A stretch of 64,000 bases of DNA from an uncultured Cohaesibacter sp. Lineage in GTDB: Bacteria > Pseudomonadota > Alphaproteobacteria > Rhizobiales > Cohaesibacteraceae. The DNA lies in NCBI RefSeq assembly GCF_963662805.1, contig NZ_OY759860.1:124001-188000 (forward strand), in the 5' to 3' direction. The notes under the pieces were generated by a model that saw only the letters and a list, made by a program, of their open reading frames with translations, ran no database searches and was not told the origin of the DNA. Each line of letters starts with the position of its first letter. Position 1 is the first letter of the stretch. The position numbers and the translations under genes were made by a program. Of this stretch, positions 35,211 to 43,560 are shown piece after piece.

Positions 35211-37181
35211 TCAGTTCTTTGCTTCCACCGCAGCTGCTTTGGCCTCATCCCACCACCAGATGGTCGGGAAGCCGACGCTCAACATGGGCAGCGGATCCGG
35301 GTGTCCGAACCGGTCCCAATAGGCGATCCGGCTTGCCGCCAGCGTCCAGCCCGGAATGACATAGTGATTGGCAAGCAACACCCGGTCGAGCGCTTTCGTG
35401 GCGGCCACGAGATCTTCGCGATCCTTGGCGTAGATGATTTTGGTGATCAGCTCGTCGACCGCCTCGTTCTTGATACCCGCATAGTTGGCCGAGCCTTCGC
35501 GGTCCGCCGATTCCGAACCGAAATATTCCTGCTGCTCGTTGCCCGGCGACAGGCTTTGCCCCCAGCCGGTATAGATCAGGTCGAAGTCGCGGCTGCGGAC
35601 CCGGTTGACATATTGCGAGCTGTCGACGACCCGCGGGGTCATCTTGATTCCGACGCGTTCAAGCGAAGCCTGCAGGCGCAGCGCCACGCGCTCGAAGTTG
35701 GTGCCATTGAGCAGATATTCGATCTCGAAGGCTTCGCCCTTCTCGTTGCGCATGACCACCTTGGTCGGGTCGCTGGCAAGGCCGAGCGTCACCATCATCG
35801 AATGTAGGAAGCCTTCGGGGCGCTTTTCCTCGTCAACCTCGGTTCTGGGTTCCCAACCGGCTTCCTTGAAGAGGTCCAGTGCCTTTTTCAGATTGTCACG
35901 CAGATCCTCGCGACTCTCCACCTTCGGATTGACGTATGGCTCGAAAGCTTCAGCCGGAACCTTGTCCTTAAGCGGTTCGAGCAGTTCGAGAACCTTGCCT
36001 TCTGCCTTGCCGGAGGAGGCAAGCTCGGTGCCGAAGTAGAAGCTCGAGATGCGCTCATACTGATCATAGAACAGGGTGCGGTTCATCTCCTCGAAGTTGA
36101 ACACATAGTTCAGCGCTTCGCGAACTTTGGGATCCTGAAACTTCTCCCGACGCAGGTTCGGCAGGAAGCCGACGAGGACACCGGAGGATTTGTCCGGGAT
36201 CACTTCCTTGGCGACCCGCCCGTCCTTGGCCGCGGGGAATTCATATTCCGTCGCCCAGCGTTTGGCGGTGGATTCGACGCGGAAGTCAAAACCGCCGGAC
36301 TTGAAATTCTCGAACAGGACAGTGTCGTCGCGGAAATACTCGATCCTGAGCTGGTTGAAATTGTTGGTGCCGACGTTGACATTCAGGTCCTTGCCCCAAT
36401 AGTCATCGACGCGATCATAGGTGATGTATTTGCCCGGCGAGAAGTCGCCGATCTTGTAGGCGCCTGAGCCAAGTGGCGGCTCAAGGGTGCCCTTGGAAAT
36501 GTCGCGCTGTTCGCCATTTGCATCCGTGCCAGTCCACCAGTGCTTGGGCAGGATCATCAACTGGCCGACGATATGCGGCAGCTCGCGGTTGCCTTCCTGA
36601 TCGAAGGTGAAGGTAACTTCCCGCTCGCCCGTGACTTCAGCCTTCGAGACATGGCTGTAGTAGAAGCGCTGCTGCGGATTGAGTTCGGTCAGCTTCTCGA
36701 ATGACCAGACCACATCCTCGGCGGTGATCGGTTCGCCATCGTGCCAGCGTGCCTCTTCCCGGATGCGATATTTCACATAGGAATAGTTGGGACCAACATA
36801 CATCGCATCGGCGATGAGGCCGTAGTCCGAGGAAATCTCGTCATAGGCCGAGGTCATCAGCGTGTCGTAGATATAGCCAAGGCCAGAAGCCGGTTCGCCT
36901 TTCGGGATGATGACGTTAAAGCTGTCAAATCCGCCCTGCAGCGCCTGCCGGGCCACACCGCCCTTTGGCGCGTTCACATTGACATATTCGAAATGCTCGA
37001 AGCCGTCCGGATATTTCGGGTCACCCATGAGGGAGGAGCCGTGCAGCCAGGTTTCGAATTCGACCGCCAGTGCATCGCCAGAACCTGCGATCAGACCGGC
37101 GGTTGCCATGGGCGCAAGAGCCAGCGAGAAACACAAAGCCCGCAAGGGGGAGGTCTTGCGACGACGCAAGGAATGAGGCAC
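35211..37181 (-). CDS. yejA: Extracellular peptide-binding protein 2 of the yej-type importer (YejA-like)
   Basis: This 656-residue SBP_bac_5 protein has a Sec-type signal peptide (RRRKTSPLRALCFSLALAPM, cleavage near ALAVE). KYPDGFEHFEYVNVNAPKGG and YRIREEARWHDGEPITAEDV match the same positions in its neighbour, confirming paralogy. The start is GTG at 37181 with GGAG seven bases upstream. As first gene of the operon it is probably the main receptor. The specificity (microcin C-like or proline-rich peptides, as in enterobacterial Yej) is not shown by sequence. Confidence 0.88.
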   Translation of the reverse strand: MPHSLRRRKTSPLRALCFSLALAPMATAGLIAGSGDALAVEFETWLHGSSLMGDPKYPDGFEHFEYVNVNAPKGGVARQALQGGFDSFNVIIPKGEPASGLGYIYDTLMTSAYDEISSDYGLIADAMYVGPNYSYVKYRIREEARWHDGEPITAEDVVWSFEKLTELNPQQRFYYSHVSKAEVTGEREVTFTFDQEGNRELPHIVGQLMILPKHWWTGTDANGEQRDISKGTLEPPLGSGAYKIGDFSPGKYITYDRVDDYWGKDLNVNVGTNNFNQLRIEYFRDDTVLFENFKSGGFDFRVESTAKRWATEYEFPAAKDGRVAKEVIPDKSSGVLVGFLPNLRREKFQDPKVREALNYVFNFEEMNRTLFYDQYERISSFYFGTELASSGKAEGKVLELLEPLKDKVPAEAFEPYVNPKVESREDLRDNLKKALDLFKEAGWEPRTEVDEEKRPEGFLHSMMVTLGLASDPTKVVMRNEKGEAFEIEYLLNGTNFERVALRLQASLERVGIKMTPRVVDSSQYVNRVRSRDFDLIYTGWGQSLSPGNEQQEYFGSESADREGSANYAGIKNEAVDELITKIIYAKDREDLVAATKALDRVLLANHYVIPGWTLAASRIAYWDRFGHPDPLPMLSVGFPTIWWWDEAKAAAVEAKN

Positions 37182-37494
37182 GGTTCGTCTCCTTCAATCA
37201 AGGGTCTCAAAATACATCAGGTCAAGCGCTCGTCATCCGGTCAGAACCATCCGATGACAGGCATGCAATCATTTCAAAGGCCCATCCCGTTCGAAAATCA
37301 AACGATTTGGCATGGATAGGCTCATGCCACCTTAGCAAAGCCCGACCCTTGCGAGTAGCTCCAATCTGGTGGCAGGACCCACATTGTTCCTTGCGGACGC
37401 TGGTTCAAGACATTTTCAGGCGCAATCGGACAGCAATGTGGCAGAATCATCCACATTTTCATGAAATTTTCTTAAGGATCAGTAGATCTTAGGC
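37182..37494 (-). promoter_or_regulatory. 313-base control region upstream of the yej operon
   Basis: This non-coding interval lies between the yej operon and the stop of the ybaK-like gene. It must contain the yej promoter and the 3' end of the pnc transcript. I saw no clear operator, terminator or RNA gene in it. Confidence 0.4.
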
Positions 37495-37992
37495 TCAATC
37501 GGCAGCTTCGAGCAGCACCGCTCCTGTTGCTTCGAATAGCTGTTGTGGGGCCACCTTGAAGACTGCGTTGGGTGCGCCTGCCGCGGCCCAGACGACGTCG
37601 AAGGTCAACAGGTCTGGGTCCATATAGACCGCCATCTCGCATAGGTGTCCGATCGGGGCGACCCCGCCAATGGCAAAGCCAGTTTCCGCTCGCACCTTTT
37701 TGGCATCAGCCCGGTCAAGGCTCGAGCCGATGACCTTTGCCGCGAGATCGAGGTCGGCCCGGTTGTGCCCGGCGATCAGCAGGAGCACGAGCTGCTGGTT
37801 GTCGTGACGCTCGAAGATCAGGCTCTTGACGATCTGCGCAACCTCGCAGGAGCAGGCCGCAGCGGCGTCTTCTGCGGTGCGGGTGGACTCCGGCATCACC
37901 AGAATGTCCACATCGAGGCCGAGGGCCTTTGCCGCAGCATCAACGCGGTCTTTCGAGCTTTGCTTGCCCTTGGGCTTCTGCATTTCATTCAT
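37495..37992 (-). CDS. YbaK/EbsC-family aminoacyl-tRNA deacylase
   Basis: This 165-residue cytosolic protein is of the YbaK/ProX editing family, which hydrolyses mischarged tRNAs (for example Cys-tRNA-Pro). Features are CEVAQIVKSLIFERHDNQQL (the conserved substrate-pocket Lys), a GFAIGGVAPIGH loop with the GGxxPxGH motif, and VFKVAPQQLFEATGA at the C-terminus. Its ATG follows the pncB stop with no gap, so it is the third gene of a pncA-pncB operon. No functional link to NAD is evident. Confidence 0.85.
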   Translation of the reverse strand: MNEMQKPKGKQSSKDRVDAAAKALGLDVDILVMPESTRTAEDAAAACSCEVAQIVKSLIFERHDNQQLVLLLIAGHNRADLDLAAKVIGSSLDRADAKKVRAETGFAIGGVAPIGHLCEMAVYMDPDLLTFDVVWAAAGAPNAVFKVAPQQLFEATGAVLLEAAD

Positions 37993-39288
37993 TCAGACAA
38001 TGACCTCCATGGCCTCTTGTGCGCCCACGCCGAAGACGCGCTTGTAACGTTCGATTTCGTCTTTTGGCCCCATGGCCTTGTTCGGATTGTCCGACAGTTT
38101 GACGGTCGGTCTGCCATTGGCCGAAACGGCCTTGCAGACGAGTGAGAAGGGAGCAAGTCCGTCGTCCGGGACAAGGCCTCTGAAGTCGTTGGTCAGAAGG
38201 GTGCCCCAGCCAAACGAGATCCTGACCCGTCCGTTGAAGCGGGCATAAAGTGACGCGATCTCGTCGACATCAAGCCCGTCCGAGAAAATGATCAGCTTTT
38301 CTTTCGGGTCCTCTCCCCGGTCAAGCCACCATTTGATGGCGATCTCGGCCGCTTCTGCCGGTTGCCCACTGTCGATACGGATGCCGGTCCAGTTGGTCAG
38401 CCAGCCCGGCGCCCGCTCGAGAAAGCCCTTGGTGCCATAGGTGTCCGGCAGGATGACCTGAAGATTGCCGTCATGCTCGCGCTGCCAGTCTTCCAGCACC
38501 CGGTAAGGGGCATAGGCGAGCTCTTCGTCGCTCTCGGCAAGAGCCGAATAGACCATCGGCAGCTCATGGGCATTGGTGCCGATGGCCTCCATCTCGCGGC
38601 GCATGGCGATGAGGCAGTTGGATGTGCCGGTGAAATTGGCCCCGAGCCCCTCCTGCATCGCCTGAACGCACCAGTCCTGCCAGAGGAAGGAATGGCGGCG
38701 GCGGGTGCCAAAATCCGCAACCCTTACCTCGCCGATGGATCGCAAACGCTCAACCTTCTCCCACAGCCGGGTCATGGCTCGGGCGTAAAGGATCTGCAAT
38801 TCAAACCGCGCCATCTTGTGCAGGCAGGCGCGGGAGCGCAGTTCCATCAGCACTGACAATGCCGGGATCTCCCAGAGCATCACCTCGGGCCATGCGCCCT
38901 CGAAGCTCAGCTCATATTGATCACCCACTCGCTCGAGATGATAGGGGGGCAGGGTCAGATTTTCGAACCATTCCATGAAATCGGAATGGAACATCGACCG
39001 TTTGCCATAGAACATGTTGCCGCGCAGCCACGTGCTTTCGCCCCGTGACAGCTTGAGGGTGCGGATATAGTCGAGCTGGGCCCTCAGTTCCCCCTCATCG
39101 ATCAGCTTGGCAAGCGGAATATGTTTGGAACGATTGATCAGGCTGAATTCGACGCGCACGTCCGGCTTGTTGTGAAAGACCGATTGCGCCATCAGGAGCT
39201 TGTAGAAATCGGTGTCGATCAGCGAACGGACGATGGGATCGATCTTCCAACGGTGGCTGTAGACGCGAGACGCGAGATCCGTGGTCAT
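37993..39288 (-). CDS. pncB: Nicotinate phosphoribosyltransferase
   Basis: The enzyme converts nicotinate and PRPP to nicotinate mononucleotide in the NAD salvage (Preiss-Handler) pathway. The 431-residue length is normal. Key segments are LIDTDFYKLLMAQSVFHNKP at the N-terminus, the phosphoribosyl region IRIDSGQPAEAAEIAIKWWL, KLIIFSDGLDVDEIASL and FGWGTLLTNDF. It lies 103 bases downstream of pncA, which makes its substrate, and is followed directly by the ybaK-like gene. Confidence 0.94.
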   Translation of the reverse strand: MTTDLASRVYSHRWKIDPIVRSLIDTDFYKLLMAQSVFHNKPDVRVEFSLINRSKHIPLAKLIDEGELRAQLDYIRTLKLSRGESTWLRGNMFYGKRSMFHSDFMEWFENLTLPPYHLERVGDQYELSFEGAWPEVMLWEIPALSVLMELRSRACLHKMARFELQILYARAMTRLWEKVERLRSIGEVRVADFGTRRRHSFLWQDWCVQAMQEGLGANFTGTSNCLIAMRREMEAIGTNAHELPMVYSALAESDEELAYAPYRVLEDWQREHDGNLQVILPDTYGTKGFLERAPGWLTNWTGIRIDSGQPAEAAEIAIKWWLDRGEDPKEKLIIFSDGLDVDEIASLYARFNGRVRISFGWGTLLTNDFRGLVPDDGLAPFSLVCKAVSANGRPTVKLSDNPNKAMGPKDEIERYKRVFGVGAQEAMEVIV

Positions 39289-39391
39289 GATGAGGCCTTG
39301 TCTTCAATGTCAAATCGGCAACAGGCTGGCGCAGCCGTTTGCCTGATGCAAGGGGTTTTTGGGGCGAAGTTGGGGAGCGGTTGGAGGCCGG

Positions 39392-40003
39392 TCAGTCGAT
39401 CAGCGTGACACCATGGCTCGTCATGTCTTCAAGCGCAGCCTGAAGCGAGCCGTCAAGATCAATGGCGCGGCAGGCACCAAGGTCAACGCTGACAGCAAAG
39501 CCAAGCTTGGCCGCATCCACGGCTGAGAAACGCACACAGAAGTCCGTGGCAAGCCCTGCCATGACGAGCGAGGTGATGCCCTTCTCCCTCAGATAGCCTT
39601 CGAGCCCCGTCGGTGTCCGGTGGTCATTTTCAAAAAAGGCCGAATAGCTGTCGATTGCCGGATTGCTGCCTTTGCGCAGAATGACGTTGGCGCGACGGGT
39701 CAGCAGGGACGGATGGAAGTCGGCGCCCGGATCGCCCTGAACGCAATGATCGGGCCAGAGAACCTGAGGCCCATAGGGCATGTCGATCATGTCATAGGGT
39801 GCTTTGCCATCATGGCTGGAGGCAAAGGAGAGATGGACTTGGGGATGCCAGTCCTGAGTGAGCACGATGTGCGAGAAGTCATCCTGCATGGCATTGATGC
39901 GCTCCACGACCTCATCTCCACCGGGCACTGCAAGGTGCCCGCCCGGGCAGAAATCAGTCTGCACGTCAATGATGATGAGGGCCTGATGAGGCGAATTGGA
40001 CAT
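39392..40003 (-). CDS. pncA: Nicotinamidase
   Basis: The enzyme hydrolyses nicotinamide to nicotinate, providing the PncB substrate. The 203-residue isochorismatase-fold protein shows the catalytic Asp in IIIDVQTDFCPGGHLAVPGG, the metal ligands in LTQDWHPQVHLSF and the catalytic Cys in AGLATDFCVRFSA. The Lys of the triad is probably in VILRKGSNPAID. It is first in the pncA-pncB-ybaK unit, with nothing obviously regulatory in the short upstream interval. Confidence 0.94.
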   Translation of the reverse strand: MSNSPHQALIIIDVQTDFCPGGHLAVPGGDEVVERINAMQDDFSHIVLTQDWHPQVHLSFASSHDGKAPYDMIDMPYGPQVLWPDHCVQGDPGADFHPSLLTRRANVILRKGSNPAIDSYSAFFENDHRTPTGLEGYLREKGITSLVMAGLATDFCVRFSAVDAAKLGFAVSVDLGACRAIDLDGSLQAALEDMTSHGVTLID

Positions 40004-40162
40004 CGGCTTGTCCCTCCGGGACCGTCTTTTCGGGAAATGAGCTTGGGAGACCTGTCAGCTTCACATGGCTCGTTGAATGATTTGAGGCCACAGGTTAGTC
40101 CCAAGAGCGTCATTTGCAAATGCCTGATCCGCATAACTTCATCTCAGACCGAGACATCCAAC

Positions 40163-40192
40163 AAAAAAGGCCGGGTCTGAAACCCGGCCTCG
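40163..40192 (-). terminator. Terminator between cytochrome c and pncA
   Basis: GGCCGGGT-CTGA-AACCCGGCC is a perfect hairpin whose minus-strand reading ends in a run of six T. It lies about 55 bases beyond the cytochrome c stop. Confidence 0.8.
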
Positions 40193-40217
40193 TGATTCTT
40201 TTTATCTGCGCGACTGT

Positions 40218-40245
40218 GTCGCAGGTCTGCAGTCGCAGGTCTGCA
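40218..40245. repeat. Perfect tandem duplication of 14 bases
   Basis: GTCGCAGGTCTGCA occurs twice without interruption, between the cytochrome c stop and its terminator. It is non-coding. Confidence 0.9.
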
Positions 40246-40246
40246 C

Positions 40247-40768
40247 TTACTGCGTCAGGGACTGCAGATAAGCGACAAGATCGGCGCGGTCGCCATCTTT
40301 TTTCAGACCGGCAAAGGCCATCTTGGTGCCGTCGACTAGATCCTTCGGTTTGGTCAGGAATGCGTTCAGGGTTTCCGCGTCCCAGGTCTTGCCTTCGCCG
40401 AAAGCAACCATGGCGTCGGAATAGCTGAAGTCGGAAATAGTCGCGATCCCGCGCCCAAAGACATCGTGCAGATGCGGGCCGGTCTTGTTGGCACCGCCAG
40501 CGTCAAACGTATGACAAGCCGCACATTTCTTTGCAACTTTCTCGCCTTTTTCTGGATCGGCAGAAGCCAGAAGAGTGGCGAAATCGACTTCCTCGACAGC
40601 TTCCTTCGGTGCAGCGCTGTCGCCAGCTTCCGCCACTTCGATCACGTAGCCCGGCGTTGCAGGAGCTTCTTCGTGGAAGATGTAGCCGGTCACCATGCCG
40701 GTCACCATGACGAAAATCAGGGCCATCAAAAGCGCGCCAAAGGCTTTGTTGAGTTCAAAAAAATTCAT
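40247..40768 (-). CDS. Membrane-anchored class I cytochrome c (CycM-like)
   Basis: This protein of about 173 residues has an uncleaved N-terminal membrane anchor (FGALLMALIFVMVTGMVTG), an Ala/Glu-rich linker and one c-type haem domain. It has the CAACH haem motif (VAKKCAACHTFDAGGANKTG) and a likely axial Met in VDGTKMAFAGL. It probably shuttles electrons to a terminal oxidase at the periplasmic face. The start at 40768 (MNFFELNK) follows CTAGGACC; an in-frame ATG at 40789 is less likely. It is divergent from kdsB, the order seen in other rhizobia. Confidence 0.9.
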   Translation of the reverse strand: MNFFELNKAFGALLMALIFVMVTGMVTGYIFHEEAPATPGYVIEVAEAGDSAAPKEAVEEVDFATLLASADPEKGEKVAKKCAACHTFDAGGANKTGPHLHDVFGRGIATISDFSYSDAMVAFGEGKTWDAETLNAFLTKPKDLVDGTKMAFAGLKKDGDRADLVAYLQSLTQ

Positions 40769-40960
40769 TGGTCCTAGCTCCGGGGTCATTTTTGCAACGC
40801 GAGCGATAAGGCATCAGCATTGCAAATTGCGTGGTGCGTTCTTTACTTGATGCGGAAACTACTAGCTTTTCCGGATAAATGTCCATAGGAATAGCGGCTA
40901 AGATACTCCGACTTGGGGTGTAGAAAGACCCCTTTTCAACAATATTGGGGAGAAATCCGC

Positions 40961-41717
40961 ATGTCTATTGGTACCACCGACATCAATCCGATTGTTCTGA
41001 TCCCGGCATGCATGACCTCGAACCGCCTTCCAAACAAGCCCATGATGGATATTGGCGGAGCTCCGATGATCGTGCAGGTCTGGCGGCGTGCAATGGAAGC
41101 GGGCATCGGCCCGGTTCTGGTTGCGGCGGACAGTCACGAGATCGCGCAAGTCATCCGGGATGCCGGAGGTGATGCGGTAGTCACCAATCCTGTTCATCCG
41201 TCCGGATCCGACCGGATTTGTGAGGCACTGGAGCATTTCGACCCCAATCACCGCTACAATATCGTTGTAGACGTCCAGGGTGACCTGCCCACGATCGACC
41301 CTGCCATTATCCGCAGCGTGCTCGATCCGCTTCAGGATCCGGCTGTCGATATTTCGACCCTTGCGGTGGAAATCACCGAAGAGTCTCAGAAAGACAATCC
41401 CAACGTCGTCAAGGTGGTCGGTGTCAAGATCGGCCCCAAACGCCTCAAGGCGCTGTATTTTACCCCGCGCCAAGGCACCGCACGGCGAAGGCACCCTCTA
41501 TCATCACATCGGCCTTTACGGCTATCGCCGCAAGGTGCTCGAAACCTTCAGCGACCTGCCGGTTTCCCCGCTCGAAGACCGGGAGCATCTCGAACAGTTG
41601 CGGGCGCTCGAAGCCGGCATGAGGATCGATGTGGCCGTGGTCGAGGACATCCCGCTGGGTGTGGATACCATGGCTGATGTCGACAAGGCGCGCGAAATCA
41701 TATCAAGCCGCACTTGA
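40961..41717 (+). CDS. kdsB: 3-deoxy-manno-octulosonate cytidylyltransferase, frameshifted as sequenced
   Basis: The enzyme activates KDO with CTP for lipopolysaccharide synthesis. The N-terminal two thirds read RLPNKPMMDIGGAPMIVQVW and VVVDVQGDLPTIDPAIIRSV, and the frame then breaks at a CCCC run (41463-41466). Removing one C gives YFTRAKAPHGEGTLYHHIGL and a normal ending KAREIISSRT. The corrected length is 251 residues, the family norm. The start at 40961 has GGGGAGAA. Because KdsB is normally essential in LPS-bearing bacteria, a sequencing error is more likely than a true knockout, unless another copy exists. Confidence 0.88.
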
Positions 41718-41818
41718 CACGACCGATCAAGCGTCGCTCTATCCGTTTTTTACAGAACTCAAGACCCGCGGGCGCTCTTGCCCGTGATGCCGCATACATA
41801 GTCCATCAAGGAGCCGTC

Positions 41819-42707
41819 ATGATCGCCAAGAAAGTCGTCTTTCAGGGAGAACCGGGAGCCAACTCGCACATCGCGTGCAACAATGTTTTTCCCGAATGTG
41901 AAGCAGTTCCCATGGCGACGTTTGAAGACTGCTTTAAACGCGGTCCAGAACGATCTGGCGGACCTTGCCATGATCCCGGTCGAAAACTCGGTCGCCGGTC
42001 GCGTCGCGGACATCCATCACCTGATGCCCACCTCGGACCTGCACATCATTGGCGAGTATTTTCTGCCCATCCATCATCAGCTGGTCGGTCTCAGGGGCTC
42101 GAAGCTGTCCGACGTGAAATCGGTGCAGAGCCATGTCATGGCGCTCGGACAATGCCGCAAGATCATCCGCAAGCTCGGCATCAAGGCTGTGGTGGGTGCG
42201 GACACAGCCGGGTCGGCCCGCCAGATCGCGGAGCGTGGTGATCCGACCCAAGCAGCCATCGCCTCCGATCTGGCTGCCGATATCTATGATCTCGACATCC
42301 TTCAGAAGGATATCGAGGACGAGACGCACAACACCACCCGTTTCATCATCCTCTCGAAATATCCCATCAAGGCTGATCGGGGCGAGGGTCCGGTGATTAC
42401 CACCTTCGTCTTCCGCGTCCGCAACGTGCCCGCCGCGCTCTACAAGGCTATGGGCGGCTTTGCCACCAACGGGGTCAACATGACCAAGCTGGAAAGCTAC
42501 CAGACCGGCGGCAAATTCTTTGCTACCCAGTTTTATGCGGACGTCGAGGGGCATCCGGATGACCCCAGTGTCCAGTTGGCGCTCGAGGAACTTCGCTTCT
42601 TCTCGGCCGAGTTCAAGATATTGGGCATTTATCCGGCCCATGACTATCGCCAGACCAACAATGAACCCGAGGCCAACCGCGCCCTGCGGCCAAGCCCCCA
42701 TCATTGA
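41819..42707 (+). CDS. pheA: Prephenate dehydratase with ACT domain, frameshifted as sequenced
   Basis: The enzyme makes phenylpyruvate from prephenate for phenylalanine synthesis. The start at 41819 follows AAGGAGCC and reads MIAKKVVFQGEPGANSHIAC. The frame breaks at AAA (41936-41938); removing one A gives TFEDCFNAVQNDLADLAMIP and continues ENSVAGRVADIHHLMP. The catalytic TTRF motif is intact (HNTTRFIILS), and the C-terminal ACT domain has TNGVNMTKLESYQTGG, the Phe-binding ESRP-like region. The corrected length is 295 residues. A terminator lies about 50 bases downstream. The order kdsB-pheA is conserved in rhizobia. Confidence 0.88.
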
Positions 42708-42756
42708 GGATCATGAGGGCTGGGCCGCAAGCGCTCTTCCCGAGCATTATGCCAAA

Positions 42757-42785
42757 ACAAAGCCGGTCATTGACCGGCTTTTTCT
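42757..42785 (+). terminator. Rho-independent terminator after pheA
   Basis: AAAGCCGGTCA-TTGACCGGCTTTTT is a near-perfect inverted repeat ending in T residues, between pheA and the convergent small secreted protein gene. Confidence 0.85.
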
Positions 42786-42803
42786 GTTTCTGATGTCAAG
42801 TGA

Positions 42804-43253
42804 TCAGCACTGGTAGGCGTAGGTGAAGACCAGCCTATCCGAAGTCCAGCGCCCGGTCGGATTGCAGCGATTGTGCACTTCGCGATCCCCCTGAACGGTC
42901 ACACGCAACTGGTTCGATGCCACAGGTCCCTCGACATGATAGGGCAGCGGGCTGCCCGGGCAGTATTTCGAGAAGACACGGGCCGTGCCCGTATACCAGT
43001 TGCCCTGTTTGCGACCGTTGAAAAGCAGGGTGCCGCGGCCCACCGAAAGGCCTGCACGAGGCTGCTCGTAATAGAACCAGCGCTCGTTGCCGCGCGCCTT
43101 GAGACGCATGAGGGAGCCATTGTGCCACCAGCAACTGTCTGCTGCAGCAGGCGTGACGAGGCTGGTGAGTGACAGGCCGGCAAATGCGCCGATCAGCGCG
43201 ATGAGCAGACTCTTGCGGGTCATTCTTCTGAAGGTAAGAGCAAAGTCAGACAT
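42804..43253 (-). CDS. Small secreted protein of unknown function (Cys/Trp-rich)
   Basis: This 149-residue protein has a signal peptide with a basic n-region and hydrophobic core (KSLLIALIGAFAGLSLTSLV), cleavage probably after AAA before DSCWW. The mature domain of about 110 residues has four cysteines, many aromatic residues and alternating beta-strand-like patterns (GRGTLLFNGRKQGNWYTGTA). The start at 43253 has GGGG upstream, which favours it over 43223. It resembles uncharacterised alphaproteobacterial exported proteins, and no function can be given. It is the only gene between 40961 and 48834 that reads without a frameshift. Confidence 0.75.
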   Translation of the reverse strand: MSDFALTFRRMTRKSLLIALIGAFAGLSLTSLVTPAAADSCWWHNGSLMRLKARGNERWFYYEQPRAGLSVGRGTLLFNGRKQGNWYTGTARVFSKYCPGSPLPYHVEGPVASNQLRVTVQGDREVHNRCNPTGRWTSDRLVFTYAYQC

Positions 43254-43560
43254 GTTGGTCCCCTATCTGTCTGAGGATAAGAAACCAATCTAGCATGACC
43301 TCGTAATTTTACGAAGGGTGTAGCCGGACTTTGACGGACAGTTCCTTGCGGGTTTTGACAATACTTTGGTTGAAGCAAAGTAAACCAAAATCGAGCCTTT
43401 TGTTCAGTCGTAGACAGCAAGCAGGTCCCTGTATTGCTGACACTATGTTCTTTGCATTAAACAAATAGGAACCAATGACTCACGTTTTTTCAATCTTTAT
43501 CTGCGACACTGTGAAGCTGAATTTTGGGATTATTGCATCGATATAGAGTCCGTCATTGGA
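43254..43560. promoter_or_regulatory. Divergent control region between the secreted protein gene and the GGDEF-EAL gene
   Basis: The 307 non-coding bases contain a perfect palindrome TCGTAATTTTACGA (43301-43314). There is also a consensus -35 TTGACA (43355-43360) followed within the spacer by ACTTTG-N7-CAAAGT (43363-43381). The matching -10 is poor (AAGTAA). These are candidate operator elements for the c-di-GMP gene; the assignment is tentative. Confidence 0.4.
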
